A stretch of 64,000 nucleotides of DNA, from positions 124,001-188,000 of the forward strand of contig JAKSZU010000211.1 in assembly GCA_026018925.1 (NCBI GenBank), in the 5' to 3' direction. The translations under genes and the position numbers were made by a program. Numbering within the stretch: the stretch's first letter is position 1; each line of letters opens with the position of its first letter. This DNA comes from Tupaia tana. Lineage: Eukaryota > Chordata > Mammalia > Scandentia > Tupaiidae. This document shows, in pieces, positions 22,501-35,011 of the stretch. Under the pieces are notes generated by a model. It did not search any database, was not told the DNA's origin, and was given only the letters and a program-made list of their open reading frames with translations.

Positions 22501-24221
22501 TACCACACTAGCTTTGCTTGCTGGAGGCTGAATTATGAGTAGAAAATCTTCATTTCTCCTGAGCCCTGAAATATCTAGTTCCCAGTATCCATGTGGAAAC
22601 TTCTCAGAGAATGGCTCAACTCTCCTGCCTGACAGAAAGGAGCAGAAGGGCTTATTAACAAAACAAAAGATGGAGCTGAGAGCCAGAGAGAAATTCTACC
22701 TTTAAAAAAATCGTAAAAAAGAAAAATTACCAAAAATTAAAATGAGGAGACAGGAGCAGAGAGAGACAGAGACCTCAGAGACACTGAGACAGAGATAGAA
22801 GGCAAGGGGGGCTCCCTACCACACTAGCTTTGTTTGCTGGAGGCTGAATTATGAGTAGAAAATCTTCATTTCTCCTGAGCCCTGAAATATCTATTTCCCA
22901 GTTTCCATGTGGAATCTTCTCAGAGAATGGCTCAACTCACCTGCCTGGGAGAAAGGAGCAGAAGGGCTTATTAACAAAACAGAAGATGGAGCTGAGAGCC
23001 AGATAGAAATTCTACCTTTCAAAAAATCGTAAAATGGAAAAATTACCAAAAAAATATGAGGAGAAAGGAGCAGAGAGAGACAGAGACCTCAGAGACACAG
23101 AGACAGAGATAGAAGGCCAGAGGGGCTCCCTACCACACTAGCTTTGCTTGCTGGAGGCTGAATTATGAGTTGAAAATCTTCATTTCTCCTGAGCCCTGAA
23201 ATATCTAGTTCCCAGTATCCATGTGGAATCTTCTCAGAGAATGGCTCAACTCTCCTGCCTGGCAGAAAGGAGCAGAAGGGCTTATTAACAAAACAAAAGA
23301 TGGACCTGAGAGCCAGAGAGAAATTCTACCTTTAAAAATTCATAAAAAGGAAAAATTACCAAAAAAAATGAGGAGACAAGAGCAGAGTGAGACAGAGACT
23401 TTAGATACACAGAGACAGAGATAGAAGGCCAGAGGGGCTCCCTACCACTCTAGCTTTGCTTGCTGGAGGCTGAATTATGAGTAGAAAATCTTCATTTCTC
23501 CTGAGCCCTGCAATATCTAGTTCCCAGTATCCATGTGGAAACTTCTCAGAGAATGGCTCAACTCACCTGCCTGGGAGAAAGGAGCAGAAGGGCGTATTAA
23601 CAAAACAGAAGATGGAGCTGAGAGCCAGATAGAAATTCTACCTTTCAGAAAATCGTAAAATGGAAAAATTACCAAAAAAAAAATGAGGAGAAAGGAGCAG
23701 AGAGAGACAGAGACCTCAGAGACACAGAGACAGAGATAGAAGTCCAGAGGGGCTCCCTACCACACTAGCTTTGCTTGCTGGAGGCTGAATTATGAGTAGA
23801 AAATCTTCATTTCTCCTGAGCCCTGAAATATCTAGTTCCCAGTATCCGTGTGGAATCTTCTCAGAGAATGGCTCAACTCTCCTGCCTGGCAGAAAGGAGC
23901 AGAAGGGCTTATTAACAAAACAAAAGATGGACCTGAGAGCCAGAGAGAAATTCTACCTTTAAAAATTCATAAAAAGGAAAAATTACCAAAAAAAAAAAAT
24001 GAGGAGACAGGAGCAGAGAGAGACAGAGACCTCAGAGACACAGAGACAGGGACAGAAGGCCAGAGGGGCTCCCTACCACACTAGCTTTGCTTGCTGGAGT
24101 CTGAATTATGAGTAGAAAATCTTCATTTCTCCAGATCCCTGAAATATCTTGTTGCCAGTATCCATGTGGAATCTTCTCAGAGAATGGCTCAACTCTCCTG
24201 CCTGGGAGAAAGGAGCAGAAG
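19504..24221 (+). repeat. Domain B 15-monomer unit, copy 2
   Basis: Monomer starts: 19504, 19820, 20135, 20449, 20764, 21077, 21391, 21707, 22021, 22334, 22649, 22965, 23279, 23591, 23906 (4,718 bp). It lies directly after copy 1. Offsets to copy 1 step from 4,403 to about 4,087 (loss of the 15732 partner) and then to 4,717 (gain of the monomers at 22649 and 22965). Between these steps the copies are nearly identical, with scattered single-base differences such as CTTCTCAGAG context GGAACC at 17,882 against GGAATC at 21,968. Confidence 0.85.
21391..22333 (+). repeat. GGATCAATT cassette, complete
   Basis: All three members with the marks of the 17,305 copy, 4,086 bp downstream of it, as part of the 14/15-monomer duplication. 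CACACTAGCTTTG replaces CACACTAGGTTTG here. Confidence 0.8.
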
Positions 24222-27200
24222 GGCTTATTAACAAAACAAAAGATGGAGCTGAGAGGCAGAGAGAAATTCTACCTTTAAAAAAATCGTAAAAAGGAAAAAT
24301 TACCAAAAGGAAAAATGAGGGGACGCGAGCAGAGAGAGACAGAGACCTCAGAGACACAGAGACAGAGATAGAAGGCCCAAGGGGCTCCCTACCACACTAG
24401 CTTTGCTTGCTGGAGGCTGAATTATGAGTAGAAAATCTTCATTTCTCCTGAGCCCTGAAATATCTAGTTCCCAGTATCCATGTGGAATCTTCTCAGAGAA
24501 TGGCTCAACTCTCTTGCCTGGGAGAAAGGAGAAGAAGGGCTTATTAACAAAACAAAAGATGGAGCTGAGAGCCAGAGAGAAATTCTACCTTTAAAGAAAT
24601 CGTAAAAAGGAAAAAATACCAAAAAAATATGAGGAGACAGGAGCAGGGAGAGACAGAGACCTCAGAGACACAGAGACAGAGATAGAAGTCCAGAGGGGCT
24701 CCCTACCACACTAGCTTTGCCTGCTGGAGGCTGAATTATGAGTAGAAAATCTTTCTTTCTCCTGAGCCCTGAAATATATAGTTCCCAGTATCCATGTGGA
24801 ATCTTCTCAGAGAATGGCTCAACTCTCCTGCCTGGGAGAAAGGAGCAGAAGGGCTTATTAACAAAACAAAAGATGGAGCTGAGAGCCAGAGAGAAATTCT
24901 ACCTTTAAAAAAATCGTAAAATGGAAAAATTACCAAAAAGAAAAATGAGGAGACAGGAGCAGAGAGAGACAGAGACCTCAGAGACACAGAGACAGAGATA
25001 GAAGTCCAGAGGGGCTCCCTACCACACTAGCTTTGCTTGCTGGAGGCTGAATTATGAGTAGAAAATCTTCATTTCTCCTGAGCCCTGAAATATCTAGTTC
25101 CCAGTATCCATGTGGAATCTTCTCAGAGAATGGCTCAACTCTCCTGCCTGGCAGAAAGGAGCAGAAGGGCTTATTAGCAAAACAAAAGATGGACCTGAGA
25201 GCCAGAGAGAAATTCTACCTATAAAAATTCATAAAAAGGAAAAATTACCAAAAAAAAAATTGAGGAGACAGGAGCAGAGAGAGACAGAGACCTCAGGGAC
25301 ACAGAGACAGAGATAGAAGTCCAGAGGGGCTCCCTACCACACTAGCTTTGCTTGCTGGAGGCTGAATTATGAGTAGAAAATCTTCATTTCTCCTGAGCCC
25401 TGAAATATCTAGTTCCCAGTATCCATGTGGAATCTTCTCAGAGAATGGCTCAACTCTCCTGCCTGGGAGAAAGGAGCAGAAGCGCTTATTAACAAAACAA
25501 AAGATGGAGCTGAGAGCCAGAGAGAAATTCTACCTTTAAAATAATCGTAGAAAGGAAAAATTACCAAAATAAAAAAGAGGAAACAGGAGCAGAGAGAGAC
25601 AGAGACCTCAGAGACACAGAGACAGAGATAGAAGGCAAGAGGGGCTCCCTACCACACTAGCTTTGCTTGCTGGATGCTGAATTATGAGTAGAAAATCTTC
25701 ATTTCTCCTGAGCCCTGAAATATCTAGTTCCCAGTATCCATGTGGAACCTTCTCAGAGAATGGCTCAACTCTCCTGCCTGGGAGAAAGGAGCAGAAGGGC
25801 TTATTAACAAAACAAAAGATGGAGCTGAGAGCCAGAGAGAAATTCTACCTTTAAAAAAATCGTAAAGAGGAAAAATTACCAAAAAAATAAAATAAGGAGA
25901 CAGGAGCAGAGAGAGACAGAGACCTCAGAGACACAGAGACAGAGATAGAAGGCCAGAGGGGCTCCCTACCACACTAGTTTTGCTTGCTGGAGACTGAATT
26001 ATGAGCAGAAAATCTTCATTTCTCCTGAGCCCTGAAATATCTAGTTCCCAGTATCCATGTGGAATCTTCTCAGAGAATGGCTCAACTCTCCTGCCTGGCA
26101 GAAAGGAGCAGAAGGGCTTATTAACAAAACAAAAGATGGAGCTGAGAGCCAGAGAGAAATTCTACCTTTAAAAAAATCGTAAAATGGAAAAATTACCAAA
26201 AAAAAATGAGGAGAAAGGAGCAGAGAGAGACAGAGACCTCAGAGACACAGAGACAGAGATAGAAGTCCAGAGGGGCTCCCTACCACACTAGCTTTGCTTG
26301 CTGGAGGCTCAATTATGAGTAGAAAATCTTCATTTCTCCTGAGCCTTGAAATATCTACTTCCCAGTATCCATGTGGAATCTTCTCAGAGAATGGCTCAAC
26401 TCTCCTGCCTGGCAGAAAGGAGCAGAAGGGCTTTTTAGCAAAACAAAAGATGGACCTGAGAGCCAGAGAGAAATTCTACCTTTAAAAATTCATAAAAAGG
26501 AAAAATTACCAAAAAAAAAATTGAGGAGACAGGAGCAGAGAGAGACAGAGACCTCAGGGACACAGAGACAGAGATAGAAGTCCAGAGGGGCTCCCTACCA
26601 CACTAGCTTTGCTTGCTGGAGGCTGAATTATGAGTAGAAAATCTTCATTTCTCCTGAGCCCTGAAATATCTAGTTCCCAGTATCCATGTGGAATCTTCTC
26701 AGAGAATGGCTCAACTCTCCTGCCTGGGAAAAAGGAGCAGAAGGGGTTATTAAGAAAACAAAAGATGGAGCTGAGAGCCAGAGAGTAATTCTACCTTTAA
26801 AAAAATCGTATAAAGGAAAAATTACCAAAAAAAATGAGGAGACAGGAGCAGAGAGAGACAGAGACCTCGGAGACACAGGGACAGAGATAGAAGGCCAGAG
26901 GGGCTCCCTACCACACTAGCTTTGCTTGCTGGATGCTGAATTATGAGCAGAAAATCTTCATTTCTCCTGAGCCCTGAAATATCTAGTTTCCAGTATCCAT
27001 GTGGAATCTTCTTAGAGAATGGCTCAACTCTCTTGCCTGGGAGAAAGGAGCAGAAGGGCTTATTAACAAAACAAAAGATGGACCTGAGAGACACAGAGAA
27101 ATTCTACCTTTAAAAATTCATAAAAAGGAAAAATTACCAAAAAAAAATGAGGAGACAGGAGCAGAGAGAGACAGAGACCTCAGAGACACAGAGACAGAGA

Positions 27201-29261
27201 TAGAAGGCAAGAGGGGCTCCCTACCACACTAGCTTTGCTTGCTGGAGGCTGAATTATGAGTAGAAAATCTTCATTTCTCCTGAGCCCTGAAATATCTAAT
27301 TCCCAGTATACATGTGGAATCTTCTCAGAGAATGGCTCAACTCTCTTGCCTGGGAGAAAGGAGCAAAAGGGCTTATAAACAAAACAAAAGATGAACCTGC
27401 GAGCCAGAGAGAAATTCTACCTTTAAAAAAATCGTAAAAAGGAAAAATTACCAAAAAAAAAAAAATGAGGAGACAGGAGCAGAGAGAGACAGAGACCTCA
27501 GGGACACAGGGACAGAGATAGAAAGCCAGAGGGGCTCCCTACCACACTAGCATTGCTTGCTGGAGGCTGAATTATGAGTAGAAAATCTTCATTTCTCCTG
27601 AGCCCTGAAATATCTAGTTCCCAGTATCCATGTGGAACCTTCTCAGAGAATGGCTCAACTCTCCTGCCTGGGAGAAAGGAGCAGAAGGGCTTATTAACAA
27701 AACAAAAGATGGAGCTGAGAGCCAGAGAGAAATTCTACCTTTAAAAAAATCGTAGAAAGGAAAAATTACCAAAAAAAAATGAGGAGACAGGAGCAGAGAT
27801 ATACAGAGACCTCAGAGACACAGAGACAGAGACAGAAGGCCAGAGGGGCTCCCTACCAAATTAGCTTTGCTTGCTGGAGGCTGAATTATGAGTAGAAAAT
27901 CTTCATTTCTCCTGAGCCCTGAAATATCTAGTTCCCAGTATCCATGTGGAATCTTCTCAGAGAATGGCTCCACTCTCCTGCCTGGGAGAAAGGAGCAGAA
28001 GGGCTTATTAACAAAACAGAAGATGGAGCTGAGAGCCAGATAGAAATTCTACCTTTCAAAAAATCGTAAAATGAAAAAATTACCAAAAAAAAAAAATGAG
28101 GAGACAGGAGCAGAGAGAGACAGAGACCTCAGAGACACAGAGACAGAGACAGAAGGCCAGAGGGGCTCCATACCACACTAGCTTTGCTTGCTGGAGGCTG
28201 AATTATGAGTAGAAAATCTTCATTTCTCCTGAGCCCTGAAATATCTAGTTCCCAGTATCCATGTGGAATCTTCTCAGAGAATGGCTCAACTCTCCTGCCT
28301 GGCAGAAAGGAGCAGAAGGGCTTATTAAGAAAACAAAAGATGGAGCTGAGAGCCAGAGAGAAATTCTACCTTTAAAAAAATCGTAAAAAGGATCAATTAC
28401 CAAAAATTAAAATGAGGAGACAGGAGCAGAGAGAGACAGAGACCTCAGAGACACAGAGACAGAGATAGAAGGCCAGAGGGGCTCTCTATCACACTAGGTT
28501 TGCTTGCTGGAGGCTGAATTCTGAGTAGAAAATCTTCATTTCTCCTGAGCCCTGAAATATCTAGTTCCCAGTATCCATGTGGAATCTTCTCAGAGAATGG
28601 CTCAACTCTCCTGCATGGGAGAAAGGAGCAGAAGGGCTTATTAACAAAACAAAAGATGGAGCTGAGAGCCAGAGAAAAATTGTACCTTTAAAAAATCGTA
28701 AAATTGAAAAATTACCAAAAAAAAAATGAGGAGACAGGAGCAGAGAGAGACAGAGACCTCAGAGACAGAGAGACAGAGATAGAAGGCCAGAGGGGCTCCC
28801 TACCACACTAGCTTTGCTTGCTGGAGGCTGAATTATGTGTAGAAAGTCTTCCTTTCTCCTGAGCTCTAAAATATCTAGTTCCCAGTATCCATGTGGAATC
28901 TTCTCAGAGAATGGCTCAACTCTCCTGCCTGGGAGAAAGGAGCAGAAGGGGTTATTAAGAAAACAAAAGATGGAGCTGAGAGCCAGAGAGAAATTCTACC
29001 TTTAAAAAAATCGTATAAAGGAAAAATTACCAAAAAAAATGAGGAGACAGGAGCAGAGAGAGACAGAGACCTCAGAGACACAGAGACAGAGATAGAAGGC
29101 CAGAGGGGCTCCCTACCACACTAGCTTTGCTTGCTGGAGGCTGAATTATGAGTAGAAAATCTTCATTTCTCCTGAGCCCAGAAATATCTAGTTCCCAGTA
29201 TCCATGTGGAAACTTCTCAGAGAATGGCTCAACTCTCTTGCCTGGGATAAAGGAGCAGAAG
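24222..29261 (+). repeat. Domain B mosaic segment (16 monomers)
   Basis: Monomer starts: 24222, 24538, 24852, 25168, 25483, 25798, 26115, 26429, 26744, 27057, 27370, 27688, 28002, 28319, 28635, 28949. The order does not follow one neighbour for long. The monomer at 24852 matches 15101 and 39322. Those at 25168 and 26429 are two copies of a TTAGCAAAAC monomer also found at 41841. The one at 26744 is the last member of the GGATCAATT cassette on its own. The run 28002-28949 matches 16991-17935, including the complete cassette. The segment reads as a patchwork of several exchanges. Confidence 0.7.
28319..29261 (+). repeat. GGATCAATT cassette, complete but with an ordinary end
   Basis: All three members are present, but the third ends with GGAGGCTGAA and ATGAGTAG, not GGATGCTGAA and ATGAGCAG. 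The right exchange point therefore probably lies inside the third member, after about 29,010. Confidence 0.75.
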
Positions 29262-30203
29262 GGCTTATTAACAAAACAAAAGATGGAGCTGAGAGCCAGA
29301 GAGAAATTCTACCTTTAAAAAAATCGTAAAAAGGAAAAATTACCAAATTAAAAATGAGGAAACAGGAGCAGAGAGAGACAGAGACCTCAGAGACACAGAC
29401 ACAGAGATAGAAGGCCAGAGGGTCTCCCTACCACACTAGCTTTGCCTGCTGGAGGCTGAATTATGAGTAGAAAATCTTCCTTTCTCCTGAGCCCTGAAAT
29501 ATCTAGTTCCCAGTATCCATGTGGAATCTTCTCAGAGAATGGCTCAACTCTCCTGCCTGGGAGAAAGGAGCAGAAGGGCTTATTAACAAAACAGAAGATG
29601 GAGCTGAGAGCCAGATAGAAATTCTACCTTTCAAAAAATCGTAAAATGGAGAAATTACCAAAAAAATATGAGGAGAAAGGAGCAGAGAGAGACAGAGACC
29701 TCAGAGACACAGAGACAGAGATAGAAGGCCAGAGGGGCTCCCTACCACACTAGCTTTGCTTGCTGGAGGCTGAATTATGAGTAGAAAATCTTCATTTCTC
29801 CTGAGCCCTGAAATATCTAGTTCCCAGTATCCATGTGGAATCTTCTCAGAGAATGGCTCAACTCTCCTGCCTGGCAGAAAGGAGCAGAAGGGCTTATTAA
29901 CAAAACAAAAGATGGACCTGAGAGCCAGAGAGAAATTCTACCTTTAAAAATTCATAAAAAGGAAAAATTACCAAAAAAAAAATGAGGAGACAGGAGCAGA
30001 GAGATACAGAGACCTCAGGGACACAGAGACAGAGATAGAAGGCCAGAGGGGCTCCCTACCACACTAGCTTTGCTTGCTGGAGGCTGAATTATGAGTAGAA
30101 AATCTTCATTTCTCCTGAGCCCTGAAATATCTAGTTCCCAGTATCCATGTGGAATCTTCTCAGAGAATGGCTCAACTCTCCTGCCTGGGAGAAAGAGCAG
30201 AAG

Positions 30204-30834
30204 GGCTTATTAATAAAACAAAAGATGGAGCTGAGATCTAGAGAGAAATTCTACCTTTAAAAAAATCGTACAAAGGAAAAATTTCCAAAAAAAAATGAGG
30301 AGACAGGAGCAGAGTGAGACAGAGACTTCAGAGACACAGAGACAGAGATAGAAGGCCAGAGGGGCTCCCTACCACTCTAGCTTTGCTTGCTGGAGGCTGA
30401 ATTATGAGTAGAAAATCTTCATTTCTCCTGAGCCCTGAAATATCTAGTTCCCAGTATCCATGTGTAATCTTCTCAGAGAATGGCTCAACTCTCCTTCCTG
30501 GGAGAATGGATCAGAAGGGCTTATTAACAAAACAAAAGATGGAGCTGAGAGCCAGAGAGAAATTCTACCTTTAAAAAAATCGTAAAAAGGAAAAATTACC
30601 AAAAAAATAAAATAAGGAGACAGGAGCAGAGAGAGACAGAGACCTCAGAGACACAGAGACAGAGATAGAAGGCCAGAGTGGCTCCCTACCACACTAGCTT
30701 TGCTTGCTGGAGGCTGAATTATGAGTAGAAAATCTTCATTTCTCCTGAGCCCTGAAATATCTATTTCCCAGTATCCATGTGGAACCTTCTCAGAGAATGG
30801 CTCAACTCTCCTGCCTGGGAGAAAGGAGCAGAAG
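30204..30834 (+). repeat. CGTACAAAGG monomer pair
   Basis: Two monomers that travel together. The first has GATCTAGAGAG, CGTACAAAGG, AAATTTCC, GAGTGAGACAG, ACTTCAG and CCACTCTAGC. The second follows GTGTAATC and GGAGAATGGATCAG and has AAAATAAGGAG and AGAGTGGCTCC. Further copies are at 34,288, 48,762 and 53,797, and the first member alone is at 63,243. Confidence 0.75.
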
Positions 30835-32090
30835 GGCTTATTAACAAAACAAAAGATGGAGCTGAGAGCCAGAGAGAAATTCTACCTTTAAAAAAATCGT
30901 AAAAAGGAAAAATTACCAAAAAAATAATGAGGAGACAGGAGCAGAGAGAGACATAGACCCCAGAGACACAGAGACAGAGATAGAAGGCCAGAGGGGCTCC
31001 CTACCACACTAGCTTTGCTTGCTGGAGGCTGAATTATGAGTAGAAAATCTTCATTTCTCCTGAGCCCTGAAATATATAGTTCACAGTATCCATGTGGAAC
31101 CTTCTCAGAGAATGGCTCAACTCTCCTGCCTGGGAGAAAGGAGCAGAAGGGCTTATTAACAAAACAAAAGATGGAGCTGAGAGCCAGAGAGAAATTCTAC
31201 CTTTAAAAAAATCGTAAAAAGGAAAAATTACCAAAAAAAATGAGGACACTGGATCAGGGAGAGACAGAGACCTCAGAGACACAGAGACAGAGATAGAAGG
31301 CCAGAGGGGCTCCCTACCACACTAGCTTTGCTTGCTGGAGGCTGAATTATGAGTAGAAAATCTTCATTTCTCCTGAGCCCTGAAATATGTAGTTCCCAGT
31401 ATCCATGTGGAATCTTCTCAGAGAATGGCTCAACTCTCCTGCCTGGGAGAAAGGAGCAGAAGGGCTTATTAACAAAACAGAAGATGGAGCTGAGAGCCAG
31501 ATAGAAATTCTACCTTTCAAAAAATCGTAAAATGGAAAAATTACCAAAAAAAATTGAGGAGACAGGAGCAGAGAGAGACAGAGAACTCAGAGACACAGAG
31601 ACAGAGATAGAAGGCCTGAGGGGCTCCCTCCCACACTAGCTTTGCTTGCTGGAGGCTGAATTATGAGTAGAAAATCTTCATTTCTCCTGAGCCTAGAAAT
31701 ATCTAGTTCCCAGTATCCATGTGGAATCTTCTCAGAGAATGGCTCAACTCTCTTGCCTGGGAGAAAGGAGCAAAAGGGCTTATTAACAAAACAAAAAATG
31801 AAGCTGAGAGCCAGAGAGAAATTCTACCTTTAAAAAAATCGTAAAAAGGAAAAATTACCAAAAAAAAATGAGGAGACAGGAGCAGAGAGAGACAGAGACC
31901 TCAGAGACACAGAGACAGAGATAGAAGGTCCGAGGGGCTCCCTACCACACTAGCTTTGCTTGCTGGAGGCTGAATTATGAGTAGAAAATCTTCATTTCTC
32001 CTGAGCCCTGAAATATCTAGTTCCCAGTATCCATGTGGAAACTTCTCAGAGAATGGCTCAACTCTCTTGCCTGGGAGAAAGGAGCAGAAG

Positions 32091-33346
32091 GGCTTATTAA
32101 CAAAACAAAAGATGGAGCTGAGAGTCAGAGAGAAATTCTACCTTTAAAAAAATCGTAAAAAGGAAAAATTACCAAAATAAAAATGAGGAAACAGGAGCAG
32201 AGAGAGACAGAGACCTCAGAGACACAGAGACAGAGATAGAAGGCCAGAGGGGCTCCCTACCACACTAGCTTTGCCTGCTGGAGGCTGAATTATGAGTAGA
32301 AAATCTTCCTTTCTCCTGAGCCCTGAAATATCTAGTTCCCAGTATCCATGTGGAATCTTCTCAGAGAATGGCTCAACTCTCCTGCCTGGGAGAAAGGAGC
32401 AGAAGGGCTTATTAACAAAACAGAAGATGGAGCTGAGAGCCAGATAGAAATTCTACCTTTCAAAAAATCGTAAAATGGAGAAATTACCAAAAAAATATGA
32501 GGAGAAAGGAGCAGAGAGAGACAGAGACCTCAGAGACACAGAGACAGAGATAGAAGGCCAGAGGGGCTCCCTACCACACTAGCTTTGCTTGCTGGAGGCT
32601 GAATTATGAGTAGAAAATCTTCATTTCTCCTGAGCCCTGAAATATCTAGTTCCCAGTATCCATGTGGAATCTTCTCAGAGAATGGCTCAACTCTCCTGCC
32701 TGGCAGAAAGGAGCAGAAGGGCTTATTAACAAAACAAAAGATGGACCTGAGAGCCAGAGAGAAATTCTACCTTTAAAAATTCATAAGAAGGAAAAATTAC
32801 CAAAAAAAAAATGAGGAGACAGGAGCAGAGAGATACAGAGACCTCAGGGACACAGAGACAGAGATAGAAGGCCAGAGGGGCTCCCTACCACACTAGCTTT
32901 GCTTGCTGGAGGCTGAATTATGAGTAGAAAATCTTCATTTCTCCTGAGCCCTGAAATATCTAGTTCCCAGTATCCATGTGGAATCTTCTCAGAGAATGGC
33001 TCAACTCTCCTGCCTGGGAGAAAGAGCAGAAGGGCTTATTAATAAAACAAAAGATGGAGCTGAGAGCCAGAGAGAAATTCTACCTTTAAAAAAATCGTAA
33101 AAAGGAAAAATTACCAAAAAAAAATGAGGAGACAGGAGCAGAGAGAGACAGAGACCTCAGAGACACAGAGACAGAGATAGAAGGTCCGAGGGGCTCCCTA
33201 CCACACTAGCTTTGCTTGCTGGAGGCTGAATTATGAGTAGAAAATCTTCATTTCTCCTGAGCCCTGAAATATCTAGTTCCCAGTATCCATGTGGAAACTT
33301 CTCAGAGAATGGCTCAACTCTCTTGCCTGGGAGAAAGGAGCAGAAG
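32091..33346 (+). repeat. Four-monomer tandem duplication, left copy
   Basis: Monomers at 32091, 32406, 32720 and 33033, followed directly by the same four types at 33347, 33662, 33976 and 34288. Unit length is 1,256 bp on the left and 1,255 bp on the right. Both units are preceded by GGTCCGAGG (31,928 and 33,184). The first member differs (CCAAAATAAAAATG here, CCAAATTAAAAATG on the right), and the fourth is ordinary here where the right one has the CGTACAAAGG type. Confidence 0.8.
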
Positions 33347-34601
33347 GGCTTATTAACAAAACAAAAGATGGAGCTGAGAGCCAGAGAGAAATTCTACCTT
33401 TAAAAAAATCGTAAAAAGGAAAAATTACCAAATTAAAAATGAGGAAACAGGAGCAGAGAGAGACAGAGACCTCAGAGACACAGACACAGAGATAGAAGGC
33501 CAGAGGGGCTCCCTACCACACTAGCTTTGCCTGCTGGAGGCTGAATTATGAGTAGAAAATCTTCCTTTCTCCTGAGCCCTGAAATATCTAGTTCCCAGTA
33601 TCCATGTGGAATCTTCTCAGAGAATGGCTCAACTCTCCTGCCTGGGAGAAAGGAGCAGAAGGGCTTATTAACAAAACAGAAGATGGAGCTGAGAGCCAGA
33701 TAGAAATTCTACCTTTCAAAAAATCGTAAAATGGAGAAATTACCAAAAAAATATGAGGAGAAAGGAGCAGAGAGAGACAGAGACCTCAGAGACACAGAGA
33801 CAGAGATAGAAGGCCAGAGGGGCTCCCTACCACACTAGCTTTGCTTGCTGGAGGCTGAATTATGAGTAGAAAATCTTCATTTCTCCTGAGCCCTGAAATA
33901 TCTAGTTCCCAGTATCCATGTGGAATCTTCTCAGAGAATGGCTCAACTCTCCTGCCTGGCAGAAAGGAGCAGAAGGGCTTATTAACAAAACAAAAGATGG
34001 ACCTGAGAGCCAGAGAGAAATTCTACCTTTAAAAATTCATAAAAAGGAAAAATTACCAAAAAAAAATGAGGAGACAGGAGCAGAGAAATACAGAGACCTC
34101 AGGGACACAGAGACAGAGATAGAAGGCCAGAGGGGCTCCCTACCACACTAGCTTTGCTTTCTGGAGGCTGAATTATGAGTAGAAAATCTTCATTTCTCCT
34201 GAGCCCTGAAATATCTAGTTCCCAGTATCCATGTGGAATCTTCTCAGAGAATGGCTCAACTCTCCTGCCTGGGAGAAAGAGCAGAAGGGCTTATTAATAA
34301 AACAAAAGATGGAGCTGAGATCTAGAGAGAAATTCTACCTTTAAAAAAATCGTACAAAGGAAAAATTTCCAAAAAAAAATGAGGAGACAGGAGCAGAGTG
34401 AGACAGAGACTTCAGAGACACAGAGACAGAGATAGAAGGCCAGAGGGGCTCCCTACCACTCTAGCTTTGCTTGCTGGAGGCTGAATTATGAGTAGAAAAT
34501 CTTCATTTCTCCTGAGCCTTGAAATATCTAGTTCCCAGTATCCATGTGTAATCTTCTCAGAGAATGGCTCAACTCTCCTTCCTGGGAGAATGGATCAGAA
34601 G
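33347..34601 (+). repeat. Four-monomer tandem duplication, right copy
   Basis: Right-hand partner of 32,091-33,346. At its first and fourth monomers it agrees better with 29,262-30,517 (CCAAATTAAAAATG, GACACAGACACAG, CGTACAAAGG) than with its immediate neighbour, so it belongs at the same time to the 13-monomer register. Confidence 0.8.
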
Positions 34602-34917
34602 GGCTTATTAACAAAACAAAAGATGGAGCTGAGAGCCAGAGAGAAATTCTACCTTTAAAAAAATCGTAAAAAGGAAAAATTACCAATAAATAAAATAAGG
34701 AGACAGGAGCAGAGAGAGACAGAGACCTCAGAGACACAGAGACAGAGATAGAAGGCCAGAGTGGCTCCCTACCACACTAGCTTTGCTTGCTGGAGGCTGA
34801 ATTATGAGTAGAAAATCTTCATTTCTCCTGAGCCCTGAAATATCTATTTCCCAGTATCCATGTGGAACCTTCTCAGAGAATGGCTCAACTCTCCTGCCTG
34901 GGAGAAAGGAGCAGAAG
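34288..34917 (+). repeat. CGTACAAAGG monomer pair
   Basis: Second copy, 4,084 bp downstream of 30,204, with all marks of the pair and AATAAATAAAATAAGG in the second member. Confidence 0.75.
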
Positions 34918-34972
34918 GGCTTATTAACAAAACAAAAGATGGAGCTGAGAGCCAGAGAGAAATTCTACCTTT

Positions 34973-35009
34973 AAAAAAATCGTAAAAAGGAAAAATTACC
35001 AAAAAAATA
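34973..35009 (+). other. Near-phased A-tract cluster of the monomer (reference copy)
   Basis: Four runs of A follow one another: 34,973-34,979, 34,984-34,988, 34,991-34,995 and 35,001-35,007. Their centres are spaced about 10, 7 and 11 bp, close to a helical turn, which is the arrangement known to bend DNA. The same cluster is in essentially every monomer. The last run varies from about 6 to 14 A between copies and is interrupted by T in some, as expected from replication slippage. The bend itself is inferred. Confidence 0.6.
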
Positions 35010-35011
35010 AT

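Larger units (their letters stand above)
29262..33346 (+). repeat. Domain B 13-monomer unit, copy 1
   Basis: Monomer starts: 29262, 29577, 29891, 30204, 30518, 30835, 31150, 31463, 31777, 32091, 32406, 32720, 33033 (4,085 bp). The first six (29,262-31,149) recur at 33,347-35,232 with an offset of 4,083-4,085 bp, sharing CCAAATTAAAAATG, GACACAGACACAG, CGTACAAAGG with AAATTTCC, GTGTAATC and AAAATAAGGAG. The last four (32,091-33,346) are a second, shorter version of the same four-monomer theme as 29,262-30,517. The monomers at 31463, 31777 and 32091 recur at 37121, 37435 and 37749 (offset 5,658). Confidence 0.8.
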
